In this document: piece after piece, positions 26,719 to 35,585 of the stretch
Numbering within the stretch: the first letter of the stretch is position 1
Layout of the letters: each line of letters opens with the position of its first letter
NCBI GenBank assembly: GCA_041661445.1
Contig: JBAZUK010000001.1
Span: 558,001-622,000, forward strand
Direction of reading: 5' to 3'
From: JBAZUK01 sp041661445
Lineage (GTDB): Bacteria > Chlamydiota > Chlamydiia > Chlamydiales > SM23-39
DNA length: 64,000 bases
Notes under the pieces: model-generated
Database searches by the model: none
Seen by the model: only the letters and a program-made list of their open reading frames with translations
Told to the model about the DNA's origin: nothing
Translations under genes and position numbers: made by a program

Positions 26719-26736
26719 TTCGTTGACAATTTTAAT

Positions 26737-28278
26737 TTAAATAGTTTTAGATTCAGAAATTTCTAAAATCCTTTCTATTTTAAAAACTCTCTCCTCTTGC
26801 CTTTTTATGCAAAAAGCTACAACGCCGATATATTTGGTGTTATTATAAGATAATTCTCCCACATATGAAGGAATAATTGTTCTTTGAGTTTTTTCATCGC
26901 TAATTTTTAGGTAAGTAATGTCTAGCTTTTTTTTATTAGCAATTGCATCTTGAATAATTGAGATTTTATCGCTTTTGCAGCATTTTTCATTAGATAATGT
27001 GTACTGAAATTCAGTTAAAAACTTGATCACTTTATAATCTAAAATAATATGTGATTTTTTTATGGGTTTTTTTAGTTTTAAACCTTCAAATGATTTGCAT
27101 CTTGAAAGGGCCACATAAGTCTGTCCATGAGCAAATATTCCTCTGGAAAGATCGATAACGGCCTTTTCAAAAGTTTGTCCTTGGCTTTTATGAATTGTAA
27201 TTGCCCAGGCAAGTTTGATCGGATATTGTTTAAAGCTCCCGATAGTTTCCTGATTTAATTTCTTTGTTTTTAAATCAAAATCGTATTTAAATAGGTCCCA
27301 TTTATAAGGTTTTAAAGTGATATAATTATTATCTGTAGTGCAGATTTCAATTTCTGAGTCATCTATACTGTTAATTTTTCCAATTGTTCCATTAACAAAT
27401 AGGCCATCCGGGCTGTTTATTAAAAACATCACTTGAGCATTTTTTTTTAATTTGAGCTCTGTAGATGTAGGAAATGCTTTTTTCTCAAATTCTCCATCAA
27501 TTGCAGCGTCGAATGTAAAGGTTGCGTCTTCTAGCTTTTCGAGCATTTCATGATTTATTTTTTCAGCCTGATCATTTGTTGAAACTAAGTAAATATAGCC
27601 TGATTCGATGTCCGATTCTTCATCTACCCTCTGGTTTAAAATAGTTATTTGTTCGTCAGTAATAGTATTGTTTCTTATGCCATTTAATAATTCAATAAAC
27701 TGAGGATCATTTTGCCTATAAATTTTTTCAAGCTCAATAAATTCAGGTTTAAATAGATTGTCTTTCATGACATTAGATGAAAAAAAGTATGGAGTCTCAT
27801 ACAAAGTATTAAAAACTTCTTTTTCTTCTTTGGTTATAACAGGCGGCAATTGATATAAATCTCCAATAAATACGATTCTGATATTCCCAAACGGCTTTAA
27901 GTTATTTAGACACATTTTTAGAAAAACATCAACGCAATCAAGAAGATCTGCTCTTACCATTGAGATCTCATCGATGATTATTAAATCTATTTCGTGATAA
28001 AAAGAATTTTTTTTAGCTTTTTTTCCTTTCTTCGCAGCTTCATCTATGGTAATGCCTGGCTTGAATTTGAAAAAAGAATGGATTGTTTCACCTTTAATAT
28101 TTAGAGCTGCAACTCCAGTAGGAGCTAGTACTGCGACATTTTTTTTTGTGGTATTTGTGAAGTATGATAGAAGCGTAGATTTACCGCTTCCGGCTTTTCC
28201 TGTTATAAATAAACTTTTATCTGAGTTTTCCAGCAGATCAATTGCTTTTTTAAAATTCTCATTTATTTCTATTTTCAT
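26737..28278 (-). CDS. PIF1-family helicase with C-terminal WYL domain
   Basis: Superfamily 1B helicase of 513 residues: Walker A GKAGSGKST (27-35), APTGVAALNI, Walker B IIIDEISM, FIGDLYQLPP (PIF1 signature region), and motifs V/VI (AITIHKSQGQTF, YVALSRCKSFEGL). Residues about 440-510 match a WYL domain (IQDAIANKKKLDITYL ... VVAFCIKRQEERVFKIERI). PIF1 helicases unwind G-quadruplexes, forks and R-loops. A PIF1-WYL protein from Thermotoga elfii has been studied, and its WYL domain binds single-stranded DNA, so this fusion is known. Convergent with the kinase-like gene. Confidence 0.88.
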   Translation of the reverse strand: MKIEINENFKKAIDLLENSDKSLFITGKAGSGKSTLLSYFTNTTKKNVAVLAPTGVAALNIKGETIHSFFKFKPGITIDEAAKKGKKAKKNSFYHEIDLIIIDEISMVRADLLDCVDVFLKMCLNNLKPFGNIRIVFIGDLYQLPPVITKEEKEVFNTLYETPYFFSSNVMKDNLFKPEFIELEKIYRQNDPQFIELLNGIRNNTITDEQITILNQRVDEESDIESGYIYLVSTNDQAEKINHEMLEKLEDATFTFDAAIDGEFEKKAFPTSTELKLKKNAQVMFLINSPDGLFVNGTIGKINSIDDSEIEICTTDNNYITLKPYKWDLFKYDFDLKTKKLNQETIGSFKQYPIKLAWAITIHKSQGQTFEKAVIDLSRGIFAHGQTYVALSRCKSFEGLKLKKPIKKSHIILDYKVIKFLTEFQYTLSNEKCCKSDKISIIQDAIANKKKLDITYLKISDEKTQRTIIPSYVGELSYNNTKYIGVVAFCIKRQEERVFKIERILEISESKTI

Positions 28279-28685
28279 TAATTCAACAAAATCTTTGAAT
28301 TTTACAGGAATTTTAAATTAATAATTTTTTTAACACAATTAATATTACTGATAATAAAATGTTATAAAGCAATATTTAAAATATTTTTTTTACTAGTTCT
28401 CTTAGTACACGACAAAACTTATTTTTAAATAGCATAATTTTTTCCAATCAAACACTCTAGCAACCTTAAAAAGTCATCAAATTTTCTGTAAATCTTAAAA
28501 AATACCGATCTTACAAGATTGAACCCCAAACAAAATGCAATAGTTAATATAAAAATAAGTTTTTCAATTTTGTGAGCTATTGTACTTGAATTATTTTTTT
28601 TTAAAATTCTCAATTTTTTTGTATTAAAAATTCATTTAAAAAAAATGAATAGAAGTGATAACTTTTTTGAAAAGTTGAAATTTCT
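28279..28685. other. Intergenic region with IS remnant
   Basis: About 400 bases between helicase and RING genes. The middle (28405-28613) is the IS4 remnant described separately. The flanks are A+T-rich without further features I can support. Confidence 0.5.
28405..28613 (-). mobile_element. IS4-family transposase C-terminal remnant, copy 2
   Basis: The minus-strand frame (28425-28613) reads as the last ~60 residues of an IS4-type transposase: KIEKLIFILTIAFCLGFNL, a usual marker of this family, then RKFDDFLRLLECL. Upstream parts of the transposase are missing. The last ~110 bases, including the outer end near 28405-28420, are shared with 6489-6596. It lies directly upstream of the RING gene. 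Confidence 0.75.
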
Positions 28686-29144
28686 ATGTCAGTTATTTTT
28701 AATAAAATATCCATTTATAATCCAAATGAATTCTGTTCTATTTGTCTTGAGCCGCTTAATAAGACAGAATTTTTGTTTTGGAAAGAAGAAGTAGTTGCTC
28801 ACGATGGAGATGGAGGAGATAAACATCCATTTCATAAGGTGTGTTTAGATCCATGGGTTAATAAACACCGATTCTGTCCCATGTGCTGGAAGCCTGTTCA
28901 TATAGTTGAAAGGCAGCTTGTTCATATAGTTGAGTGTAAATCTTTATGGGTTAATGCTTTAAAGATAACAGTATTGGTGCTCTTAATAATTGGATTGGTA
29001 ATAATACTAGATCATGTACAAAAAATCATTATCCTTGTAGGAACGGTTGCATTAGGAGTTATGTGGAAATGTAGGAAGGAAATTAACAAGATAAATAGAG
29101 AGCTTGAAATATTATCAATATTTGAATCTCAGTTGCGAAATTAA
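28686..29144 (+). CDS. RING-finger protein with two membrane helices (candidate secreted E3 ubiquitin ligase)
   Basis: Residues 17-67 form a RING-H2-like zinc finger: Cys17-x2-Cys20, His47-x2-His50-x2-Cys53, and Cys64-x2-Cys67, with FHKVCLDPWVNKHRFCPMC, which strongly resembles eukaryotic RING-H2 proteins of the Goliath/RNF13 kind. The usual third cysteine is absent; His39 may replace it. Residues about 71-84 hold an 8-residue tandem duplication (VHIVERQL/VHIVEC). Two adjacent hydrophobic helices follow (about 89-108 and 112-127), as in Inc proteins, then a basic coiled tail. RING proteins recruit E2 enzymes; bacteria lack classical ubiquitin, so the target would be the host. Start by ATG; no clear Shine-Dalgarno. 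Confidence 0.82.
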   Translation: MSVIFNKISIYNPNEFCSICLEPLNKTEFLFWKEEVVAHDGDGGDKHPFHKVCLDPWVNKHRFCPMCWKPVHIVERQLVHIVECKSLWVNALKITVLVLLIIGLVIILDHVQKIIILVGTVALGVMWKCRKEINKINRELEILSIFESQLRN

Positions 29145-29266
29145 TTAAATCCAAAATATGGATTGTTAATTGTTAAACGATATGACGATAAATTTGTTTG
29201 TTTATATTAATTTAAATTAATGACTGGCTTTTATATAATTAAAGTATAAATTTTTAATGGAACTCT

Positions 29267-30187
29267 ATGGAGCTTTTACTTTTAAAACCAAGAGGATTTT
29301 GCGCCGGAGTGGTTAGAGCCATTCAAACTGTCGAAAAAGCTCTTGAAATTTGGGGAAAACCCATTTATGTGAAGCATGAGATCGTACATAACCGGCATGT
29401 TGTAAGCTCTTTAAAAAACAAGGGCGCGGTATTTGTTGAGGATCTAAATGAAGTTCCTATCGGAGAGAAAATAGTTTATTCAGCTCATGGAGTATCTCCA
29501 TGGGTAAGAGAAATCGCCCGAAGGAAAAAATTAATAGAAATAGATGCAACTTGCGGTCTTGTTACGAAAATTCACTCTGCTGTTAAAAGATATGCTAAAA
29601 ATGGCTATAAGATCATCTTGATCGGGAAGAAAAAGCACGTAGAAGTAATCGGAATTGCTGATGAAGCTCCCAATGATACTGTTGTTATACAAAAAATAGA
29701 AGATATCGATGCTCTTAATTTTTCAGATGATCAGAAATTATTTTATATTACTCAAACGACATTAAGTATTGATGATGTAGAAGAAGTGATATCTTATTTA
29801 AAACAGAAGTTCAAAAATATTCAGACGCTTCCTTCTTCTTCAATATGTTATGCAACGACTAATAGACAGATGGCGCTAAAAAAGATTATTAATGATGTTG
29901 ACTTGATTTTAGTCGTTGGCGATCCAACTTCATCAAACTCAAGCAGGTTAAAAGAGCTGGCCATAAAACAAAATAAAAAGGCTTATCTGATAAATTCTGA
30001 AGAAGAGATGAAATCAGAGTGGTTTAAAAATATAAATAGAATCGGTATGACAGCAGGAGCCTCGACCCCGGAAGATATTGTTCAGAGGTCAATTGAAAAG
30101 CTTTTTTCTTTTGGTCTGAAAAAAGTAAATGAGATCATTTATAAAACCGAAGATGTTGTCTTTGAATTGCCAAAAGGACTGAACTAA
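29267..30187 (+). CDS. ispH: 4-hydroxy-3-methylbut-2-enyl diphosphate reductase
   Basis: The three cluster cysteines are Cys12 (RGFCAGV), Cys96 (DATCGLVTK) and Cys194 (SICYATTNRQ), at positions matching E. coli IspH, with His in EIVHN and SAHGVSP. It catalyses the last step of the MEP pathway to IPP and DMAPP using a [4Fe-4S] cluster. The 306-residue length is normal. Its stop overlaps the stop of the convergent oppF by four bases. The electron donor could be a ferredoxin such as the one at 4947-5210 (inference). Confidence 0.96.
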   Translation: MELLLLKPRGFCAGVVRAIQTVEKALEIWGKPIYVKHEIVHNRHVVSSLKNKGAVFVEDLNEVPIGEKIVYSAHGVSPWVREIARRKKLIEIDATCGLVTKIHSAVKRYAKNGYKIILIGKKKHVEVIGIADEAPNDTVVIQKIEDIDALNFSDDQKLFYITQTTLSIDDVEEVISYLKQKFKNIQTLPSSSICYATTNRQMALKKIINDVDLILVVGDPTSSNSSRLKELAIKQNKKAYLINSEEEMKSEWFKNINRIGMTAGASTPEDIVQRSIEKLFSFGLKKVNEIIYKTEDVVFELPKGLN

Positions 30188-31110
30188 AGCAGATGGCAGG
30201 CTGCGAAATGTTCTTTATGAACTTCTTTTAAAATCGGCTTTTCTTTAAAACATATGTTTTTTGCCATAGGGCATCTGGTAGAAAACAAGCATCCTTTTGG
30301 CGGGTCTAAAAGTGAGGGAATTTCATCTTTTAAGATAATCGGCTCACATTTTTTTTTGAAAGAAAAAGATGAGGAAATTAACGCTTGCGTATAGGGGTGC
30401 AGGGGAGTCGAAAAGATTTTTTTGGTCGAAGCTTTTTCTAAAAAATTGCCTAAATACATAACAGCTGTATGATCAGAAATATGCTTAACAATAGCTAGGT
30501 TGTGCGAGATAAACAGATAGCTTAGATTTAATGAGCTTTTCAAGTCCAGCAATAGATTTATTATTTGGGCGCTGATGGATACATCAAGAGAGGCAAACGG
30601 TTCATCGCAAATTATGAATTTTGGATTGGTTGATATGGCTCTTGCTATTGCAATCCTTTGTTTCTGACCGCCGCTAAACTCATGGGGGAATCTTCCTTTG
30701 ATATTTATAGGAAGTTTGACTTTTTCAAGTAAGGAATCTAATAAAATTAATTCTTCTTTTTTAGAATATCTATGATGAATTTTTATAGGTTCTAGGATGA
30801 TGCTTTCAACTTTCATTCTAGGGTTTAAAGAAAGGAACGGGTCTTGAAAAATCATTTGGATGTTTTTTCGCATTTCCTTACTCTTTTCGAAAATAGAGGT
30901 GTTTTCAAAATAAATTTCTCCGGATGTCGGTTTGATTAAATTAGCTATCATGTTCGCAATAGTGGTTTTTCCGCATCCGGATTCTCCGACTATAGCAAAT
31001 GTTTGAGCTTTTTTTATTTCAAAGTCTATATTATCAACCGCTTTTAGAATTTTATTTTTTATTATAAAGTTCTTGCTTAAATTTTTAACTCTGATGAGTC
31101 TTTCATCCAT
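30184..31110 (-). CDS. oppF: Oligopeptide ABC transporter ATPase, OppF type
   Basis: The ABC ATPase has Walker A GESGCGKTT, Q-loop IFQDPFLSLNP, signature FSGGQKQRIAIARAI and Walker B FIICDEPFASLDVS. A C-terminal oligopeptide/dipeptide-transporter extension carries a cysteine cluster (CLFSTRCPMAKNIC ... AACHLL). It pairs with OppD to power peptide import. The start lies 34 bases inside oppD. Last gene of oppBCDF; no periplasmic binding protein gene accompanies the operon here. Confidence 0.92.
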   Translation of the reverse strand: MDERLIRVKNLSKNFIIKNKILKAVDNIDFEIKKAQTFAIVGESGCGKTTIANMIANLIKPTSGEIYFENTSIFEKSKEMRKNIQMIFQDPFLSLNPRMKVESIILEPIKIHHRYSKKEELILLDSLLEKVKLPINIKGRFPHEFSGGQKQRIAIARAISTNPKFIICDEPFASLDVSISAQIINLLLDLKSSLNLSYLFISHNLAIVKHISDHTAVMYLGNFLEKASTKKIFSTPLHPYTQALISSSFSFKKKCEPIILKDEIPSLLDPPKGCLFSTRCPMAKNICFKEKPILKEVHKEHFAACHLL

Positions 31111-32075
31111 TTTTTTAAATCCAGTTTGATTTTTTTCTTATAAAGATGACAAGCTACAAAATGATCATTTTCACTTTGGATGTTTAGAGGGTAAGCTTTT
31201 GAACAGACTTCTTTTTTTTGAGGACATCTTTCATAAAATAAGCATAAATTTTGCTTTTCTATAAGGTTGTTGGTTGATATTTCCTGTGGTAATTGTTTTC
31301 TTTCTTCATCGATTTTAGGAATAGAATCAATCAATAATTTAGTATAGGGGTGTTTAGGTGAAGATAAAATATTTTCAGTAGTGGAGTTTTCGATGATCTC
31401 TCCGGAATACATTATATATATTCTAGAAGCAATGTTTGAGACTAATGAAAGATCATGAGAAATAAATATAATCGAAGTTGAGTTTTCTTCATTTATTTTT
31501 TTTAATAAATCCAGTATCTGAAGCTGATAAAAAGGATCCAATGAAGTTGTTGGCTCATCAGCAATTATTATTTTTGGATTGCTGGCGATAGCAATTGCTA
31601 TCATTATCCTTTGTCTCATTCCGCCGCTGATCTGATGAGGATATTGGTCATATCTAAGATCTTGGTCCTTTATTCCTACTTTTTTTAATAATTCATATAC
31701 TTTTGATTTAGATGGATTGTCTGCGATAGCTTCCAATATCTGTTTGCCAATTTTCATAGTTGGATTTAGTGAAGAAAGAGGGTCTTGAAATATTATAGAT
31801 ATCTGTTTTCCTCTGATATTTCTTATTTCCTTTTCATTTTTTTTTAAGATATCTTCATCATTAAAAAAGATTTGACCGTTTGTTACTTTCGCACTTTGAT
31901 CTAGAAGTTTCATAATGCTAAGAGCAATTGTGCTTTTGCCAGATCCGGACTCTCCGACGAATGCTATGATTTCTTTTTCATGTAAATCAAAGCTGATTTT
32001 TCTTAAAGCGGTATTTTTTATGTTTCTTTTTTCAAACTGCACTTCGAGATCTTTTACAGATAAATTTTTTTTCAT
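31077..32075 (-). CDS. oppD: Oligopeptide ABC transporter ATPase, OppD type
   Basis: Walker A GESGSGKST, IFQDPLSSLNP, signature ISGGMRQRIMIAIAI and Walker B IIIADEPTTSLD are all present. The C-terminal extension has the paired cysteines (CLFYERCPQKKEVC ... ACHLY). The start overlaps oppC by four bases (ATGA-type), which points to coupled translation. The 332-residue length is usual. Confidence 0.93.
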   Translation of the reverse strand: MKKNLSVKDLEVQFEKRNIKNTALRKISFDLHEKEIIAFVGESGSGKSTIALSIMKLLDQSAKVTNGQIFFNDEDILKKNEKEIRNIRGKQISIIFQDPLSSLNPTMKIGKQILEAIADNPSKSKVYELLKKVGIKDQDLRYDQYPHQISGGMRQRIMIAIAIASNPKIIIADEPTTSLDPFYQLQILDLLKKINEENSTSIIFISHDLSLVSNIASRIYIMYSGEIIENSTTENILSSPKHPYTKLLIDSIPKIDEERKQLPQEISTNNLIEKQNLCLFYERCPQKKEVCSKAYPLNIQSENDHFVACHLYKKKIKLDLKKWMKDSSELKI

Positions 32076-32950
32076 CTTATTATCCTGGGATCAAAAGTAT
32101 CGCGAACTCCATCGCCGACTAAATTAAAAGCGAGCATAGTAATGCTTATCATAACAGATGGAAAAAACAGTCTCCATGGATAGTATCTGAGGGCATACAG
32201 TCCATCATTTACCATAACTCCCCAAGAAGAGATCGGAGCCTGAACCCCTAGGCCTAAAAAGCTTAAGAAAGCCTCTGTAAAAATTGCTAAAGGAATACTG
32301 ATTGTCATCGTCGTAATAATAGAACCTAGGCAATTAGGTATCAAATGTCTGAAAATTATTCTGAAATTCGAAGCTCCCATAACTCTTGCAGCATCTACAA
32401 ATGGCATTTTTTTAAGTGATAGCATTTCCGCTCTTACAATTCTTGCCATGTTGATCCAGCCGGTAAGCGTTATCGCTATTAAGATGGTAACAACTCCCGG
32501 TTCTAAAAAGACCATTAGCAAAATAACGCTTAGAAGGTAAGGAATTGTTGATAATATATCACAGAATCTCATCATGAGCTCATCAATAAATTTTCCCATT
32601 AATGCAGAAACTGCTCCAAAAATCATTCCGATAACTACATCAATCAAAGCAGCAGCTATTCCGATCAGCAGCGAAATTCTTGCGCCAAACCATGTTCTGG
32701 TAAAAATATCTCTTCCAAGTTCATCAGTTCCAAACCAGTATTCGCTGCATGGCGGCAGGTTTTTTAATTCCAGATGGGTTTCAAAATATGTGTATTTGGT
32801 AAAATAAGGTCCGATTATCGCCATTATTGATATGACTGATAAAATAATTATTCCGATTAGGGCCGCTTTATTTTTATAAAAGCTTATTCTTGCATCTTTA
32901 AAAAAAGATGTCTTTGCATCATTAATATTTGTTTCCAATTCCACTATCAA
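32072..32950 (-). CDS. oppC: Oligopeptide ABC transporter permease, OppC type
   Basis: The 292-residue inner-membrane protein has the OppC layout: an N-terminal helix (about 32-52), the EYWFGTDELGRDIFTRTWFG segment characteristic of DppC/OppC, and the EAA coupling loop near DAARVMGASNFRIIFRHLIPN, with about six helices. It overlaps oppB by 29 bases and oppD by four. It forms the channel with OppB. Confidence 0.93.
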   Translation of the reverse strand: MIVELETNINDAKTSFFKDARISFYKNKAALIGIIILSVISIMAIIGPYFTKYTYFETHLELKNLPPCSEYWFGTDELGRDIFTRTWFGARISLLIGIAAALIDVVIGMIFGAVSALMGKFIDELMMRFCDILSTIPYLLSVILLMVFLEPGVVTILIAITLTGWINMARIVRAEMLSLKKMPFVDAARVMGASNFRIIFRHLIPNCLGSIITTMTISIPLAIFTEAFLSFLGLGVQAPISSWGVMVNDGLYALRYYPWRLFFPSVMISITMLAFNLVGDGVRDTFDPRIIR

Positions 32951-33854
32951 TCCTTGGATCTACTATTTTATAAAGTATATCAATAACGAACATTATACCA
33001 ATCAAAACAGAACTAAAAAAAACCGTTAACCCCAATATTACGGTATAGTCTCTGGAAGCAATGCTGCTTATCAGCCAATTGCCTATTCCGGGAATTGAAA
33101 AAATCTTTTCTATGACAAAACTTCCTGTTAATACATGAGCAGATAAAGGACCTAAATAGGAAATTACCGGAAGTATTGCATTTCTGAGGGCATGCTTGAA
33201 AATAATCTGAAATGAGCTTAATCCTTTTGCTTTTGCTGTCTTGATATAATCTTTAGATAATACATCGATCATGCTCGAACGCATAAGCTTTGCAATGTAT
33301 GCCGTAGGTAATATAGCCAAAGAAATCGCGGGTAGGATGGAGTGCCAGAAACTGTCTAATCTAGCGATTGGAAAAAGATGAAGTTTCATGGCAAAGAAAT
33401 ATTGCATCAAAGTAGCAAATAAAAAATTTGGTACCGAAATTCCAATCACTGCAAATAAAGTGATAAATGAATTTTGCCATTTATCTTTTTTAAGAGCCGA
33501 AATAATTCCAAAAAAAATACCAAGGGAAGTTGATATTAAAAGAGCTTCAATCCCTAATGCCATTGAAACGGGAAGACCATCTTTTATTATAGCATTAACT
33601 GTTCGTCCCTCAAAAATAAAAGAGGGGCCCAAATCAAAAGTTAAAATGCCTTTCAGATATTTAAAATATTGAACAAGAATGGGTTTGTCTAGTCCATAAT
33701 GAGCATATAAAGAATTCAATGTTTCCTGAGGAATGTTTTGATTATCGAGGAATGGATCGCCAGGAATTGCTTTCATTAAAAAAAAAGTTGCGCTCATTAC
33801 TATGAATAATGAAAACAGACAGATTAAAATTTTTTTTAAAAAGTATTTAAACAT
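32922..33854 (-). CDS. oppB: Oligopeptide ABC transporter permease, OppB type
   Basis: The 310-residue permease starts with a membrane helix, then ATFFLMKAIPGDPFL and the LYAHYGLDKPILVQYFKYL region typical of DppB/OppB, and the EAA loop KTAKAKGLSSFQIIFKHALRNAILP. About six helices. It is the first gene of the opp operon; upstream (33855-34104) is an A+T-rich gap shared with the divergent rimO. Confidence 0.93.
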   Translation of the reverse strand: MFKYFLKKILICLFSLFIVMSATFFLMKAIPGDPFLDNQNIPQETLNSLYAHYGLDKPILVQYFKYLKGILTFDLGPSFIFEGRTVNAIIKDGLPVSMALGIEALLISTSLGIFFGIISALKKDKWQNSFITLFAVIGISVPNFLFATLMQYFFAMKLHLFPIARLDSFWHSILPAISLAILPTAYIAKLMRSSMIDVLSKDYIKTAKAKGLSSFQIIFKHALRNAILPVISYLGPLSAHVLTGSFVIEKIFSIPGIGNWLISSIASRDYTVILGLTVFFSSVLIGIMFVIDILYKIVDPRIDSGIGNKY

Positions 33855-34104
33855 AAGCGGTAAAAAGTTTGATTCAATTTATAGCATAAAAAAGATTATC
33901 TTTAAAAAATTAATGAAAAAAAATTTAAGTAATATTTTGTTTTTGATGGGCCTTTTTTTCTTTTTATTGAGCAATTTGATCAATTTTTTTTAAGAATCGT
34001 TAAGAAATAGCAAAAATTGTTTTGTCAATTTTTTTTTATTATTTATTAAAAAAAAATCTATAACGCATTAAATGGTAAAATAGATTAAAATATTAAAGTA
34101 TTCT

Positions 34105-35439
34105 ATGAAAAATTATAAAAAAATCATGAAAAAAAAATTATATTTTTCTTCTCTGGGCTGCACAAGAAACCAGGTTGATTCAGAAGTGATGATTGCGAAG
34201 CTTCTAGAAAATGATCTAGTCCTGTCAAACGACATAGAAAAAGCTGATTTTTTTATTGTTAATACATGTGGATTTTTACAAGAATCCAGAGATGAGGCGT
34301 ATGGAATTTTAGATGAGATTTTTGCTCAAAAGAAGAAAAATGCAAGGGTTATTATAACAGGTTGTATGGCTAATCTTTTTTCTAAGGAAATTGAAGAAAG
34401 ATATGATCAGATTTATTCAATAATTTCATCGGGCAACATTGATAAAATTGTTGAGGCTGTAAACAAAGAAACTATTTTGAAGGATAAATTAAGTTATCTG
34501 CAGGAAAATGATTTCAATAGGATTCTTGTAAATCCCAAACACTTAGCTTTTGTAAAAATTTCTGAAGGATGTTCTAAAGCTTGCTCATTTTGCATCATAC
34601 CTAAGATCAAAGGCCCTTTGCAAAGCAGATCTATTGAATCGGTTTTACAGGAAATAAACCTATTGCTTGATGATGGGGTTTTTGAAATTAATTTAATTGC
34701 CCAAGATCTTTTAGATTATGGAAAAGACAGAAATGAGAAAAACAGTTTTATAACACTTCTTAAGGAAATATTAAAAATAAAAAAAGATTTTTGGCTTAGA
34801 CTTTTATATGTATACCCAGATGAGATTACAGATGAGTTCATTGATTTATTTGCTTCCGATAAGAGGATCTGTAAATATCTGGATATTCCTCTGCAGCATG
34901 TCAGCGATGAAATTTTAATAAAAATGAGAAGAAAAACATCTAATAAGAAAATATTGGAACTTTTTGAAAAATTAAAAACTAGGATACCAGATATTTCGAT
35001 TAGAACCTCCTTAATGGTCGGTTTTCCTGCTGAAACACAAATAAATTTTGATGAGCTTGAAGATTTTATTGAGAAAAATACAGTTGACCATCTAGCAGTT
35101 TTTAAATATTCGAATGAACAGCATGCTCATTCATTTGAATTTTCAAATCAAATATCGGAAGATATAAAACAAAAAAGATTTGAGATCCTTACAAAAAAAC
35201 AATTAGATCAGGTTCAAAAAAGAAACAAAAAATTAGTAAATAGAATTTTTAACGTGATCATCGATGGATATCATCCTCAGTCAAAATTATTAGCTCTTGG
35301 CAGAACTCAAGGCCAGGCTTTTGGTGTTGATTCAAATATTATTATCAATGATCTTGAGAAAGTAACTGAGTTTGGGAAAATTTATAAGGTCAAAATTTCA
35401 GAAATTTCCGGTTATGATTTAATCGGAGCTCCAATCTAA
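34105..35439 (+). CDS. rimO: Ribosomal protein S12 methylthiotransferase RimO
   Basis: The 444-residue protein has the N-terminal UPF0004 domain (LGCTRNQVDSE with Cys19, NTCGFLQESRDE, ITGCMANLF), the radical SAM motif CSKACSFC with IIPKIKGPLQSR, and a C-terminal TRAM domain. The VDSE and CIIPKIKG patterns favour RimO (S12 Asp methylthiolation) over MiaB. It uses two [4Fe-4S] clusters. The start could also be the Met at 34126; neither has a clear Shine-Dalgarno. Confidence 0.9.
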   Translation: MKNYKKIMKKKLYFSSLGCTRNQVDSEVMIAKLLENDLVLSNDIEKADFFIVNTCGFLQESRDEAYGILDEIFAQKKKNARVIITGCMANLFSKEIEERYDQIYSIISSGNIDKIVEAVNKETILKDKLSYLQENDFNRILVNPKHLAFVKISEGCSKACSFCIIPKIKGPLQSRSIESVLQEINLLLDDGVFEINLIAQDLLDYGKDRNEKNSFITLLKEILKIKKDFWLRLLYVYPDEITDEFIDLFASDKRICKYLDIPLQHVSDEILIKMRRKTSNKKILELFEKLKTRIPDISIRTSLMVGFPAETQINFDELEDFIEKNTVDHLAVFKYSNEQHAHSFEFSNQISEDIKQKRFEILTKKQLDQVQKRNKKLVNRIFNVIIDGYHPQSKLLALGRTQGQAFGVDSNIIINDLEKVTEFGKIYKVKISEISGYDLIGAPI

Positions 35440-35585
35440 TTTTTTTAAGATATTGTTTTTTCTATTTTAAGAAATGAAAATAATTGATGCTCGAAATTTC
35501 GTTGATTTTTTTTTAAGACGATTAAATAGATACATCAAAAAAAAAATATGTTAACATTAAATTATAGGTAAAAAAAGAGGTCTTT

